Source: Anaerolineae bacterium (lineage in GTDB: Bacteria; Chloroflexota; Anaerolineae; Aggregatilineales; Phototrophicaceae). Taken from it: a stretch of DNA of 64,000 nt. This document shows positions 63,409-64,000 of the stretch, piece by piece. The notes under the pieces were generated by a model. The model saw only the letters and a list, made by a program, of their open reading frames with translations. It was not told the origin of the DNA and ran no database searches. Made by a program: the position numbers and the translations under genes. The DNA is taken from positions 22,679 to 86,678 of the forward strand of contig JAJEBY010000007.1 of the NCBI GenBank assembly GCA_022822305.1, in the 5' to 3' direction. Numbering within the stretch: the stretch's first letter is position 1; each line of letters opens with the position of its first letter.

Positions 63409-64000
63409 TCTCCGTTCGGCGAACCACAGTGGCAACAGCGTTTCAATCACAAAGGCGTCGCGTCTTGCAAGGCTTGGCCGGTACAGTGGCAAGACCGCCT
63501 GTCATCACTGTCTTCGATAGCGAAGGGACGCGTATTCCGGTCACGAGCTTCATCAACCCTGCTGATTTCCACATCTTAGGTCGTTTGTAGGGCTTGTCCG
63601 CTACTGCGAAACTTACGCAACACTACCTGGAAAACACCGATTTTGCGACGATTCACAGTGTTAATCCTTGCAAGACGCATCAGAATTCTGTGGAATCCGC
63701 CAAGAGTTAGCTCCCCCTCCCTGACTTGTCGGGGAGGGGGCCGGGGGGTGGGGTAAAACCAGGCGCTGCCGAGGTGAAGTACCGGACCAGCTTTGTAAGG
63801 CTTGTCCGCTACTGAGTTTCTTCACATCTGCCCATAGTCTAGCCCCCTCAATCTCACCATATCAATAGGGGGAAGCTTGCCACGTTCTGTATCAGCCTGA
63901 GTTTTTCGACCACTCAGATGTCCATAGCCGACAATTAAAGACGAGTTCGCAAAGCCTAAGCCCCCCCCCTCTCCATTGCAATGGGGAGGGGGCTGGGGGG
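63409..64000. repeat. Terminal repeat block: three composite elements
   Basis: No gene is seen in the last 592 bases. Diverged 110-base unit (63470-63590), then a 170-base composite (63590-63759) whose partner is at 48440-48608, then a third (63796 to the window end) whose partner is at 22138-22353. Each of the last two ends in the G-rich palindrome. Confidence 0.75.

Noticed and set aside
63409..64000. Insertion sequence or transposase at the right end
   Set aside because: The block is made of non-coding composite repeats with partners elsewhere; no transposase frame or long inverted ends were found.
1..64000. rRNA, tRNA, riboswitch or T-box elements
   Set aside because: I looked for conserved tRNA arms, rRNA tracts and common riboswitch cores and saw none, though reading by eye can miss divergent ones.

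Overview
The window looks like a free-living or host-associated chemoheterotroph, most probably a member of the Chloroflexota (Anaerolineae-like). This placement is inferred, not proved. It rests on a high G+C base composition, many sugar-uptake ABC genes of the CUT1 type that lack a local ATPase gene, CSLREA and FAS1 secreted proteins, glycolate oxidase, a complete hisD-hisC-hisB-hisN run, and intergenic spaces packed with short G-rich palindromic repeats. I saw no rRNA, tRNA, CRISPR array, phage gene or transposase.

Layout. 1-1221: a selenium-dependent-type xanthine dehydrogenase, cut by the window edge and carrying an in-frame copy of an intergenic repeat. 1567-8611: galactokinase, a CUT1 sugar ABC transporter (two permeases and a binding protein) and a PHP/DUF3604 protein. 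8707-13110: histidine biosynthesis. 13469-17035: an SDR dehydrogenase and a GH38-like glycosidase. 17214-21967: carbonic anhydrase, an asparaginase-family hydrolase, an AhpD-like protein, small membrane proteins and a cytosine-deaminase-like enzyme, with remnants of an old tandem duplication. 22580-28804: TetR regulator, isochorismate synthase, RbsD/FucU mutarotase, MOSC protein, and two exported proteins. 28801-33454: glycolate oxidase glcDEF and a CoxG-like protein. 33693-35327: a Uma2 protein and a zinc alcohol dehydrogenase. 35447-42875: a TrpXYZ-like ABC operon with four tandem binding-protein genes. 43051-44846: an AAA ATPase plus DUF4276 gene pair of lower G+C. 44850-52083: an SLC13 permease, a GH4 glycosidase, a NagB-like protein, a NodB-like deacetylase and an aldehyde dehydrogenase. 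52593-63408: a regulated sugar-catabolic cluster (ROK regulator, fucose-isomerase-like enzyme, two paralogous binding proteins, one fused MalF-MalG permease, a second GH4 enzyme, and a two-subunit UxaA/SuyAB-like lyase). 63409-64000: repeats only.

The genes share a theme: uptake of oligosaccharides by binding-protein systems, hydrolysis in the cytoplasm by NAD-dependent GH4 and GH38-like enzymes, then conversion by galactokinase, mutarotase, isomerase and lyase. Items most worth a second look are the in-frame repeat in the xanthine dehydrogenase, the ATPase-DUF4276 pair, the four binding proteins each with the same two cysteines, the fused permease, the SuyAB-like lyase in a sugar cluster, the His-for-Asp change in the NagB-like protein, and the mosaic repeat families with covarying stems.
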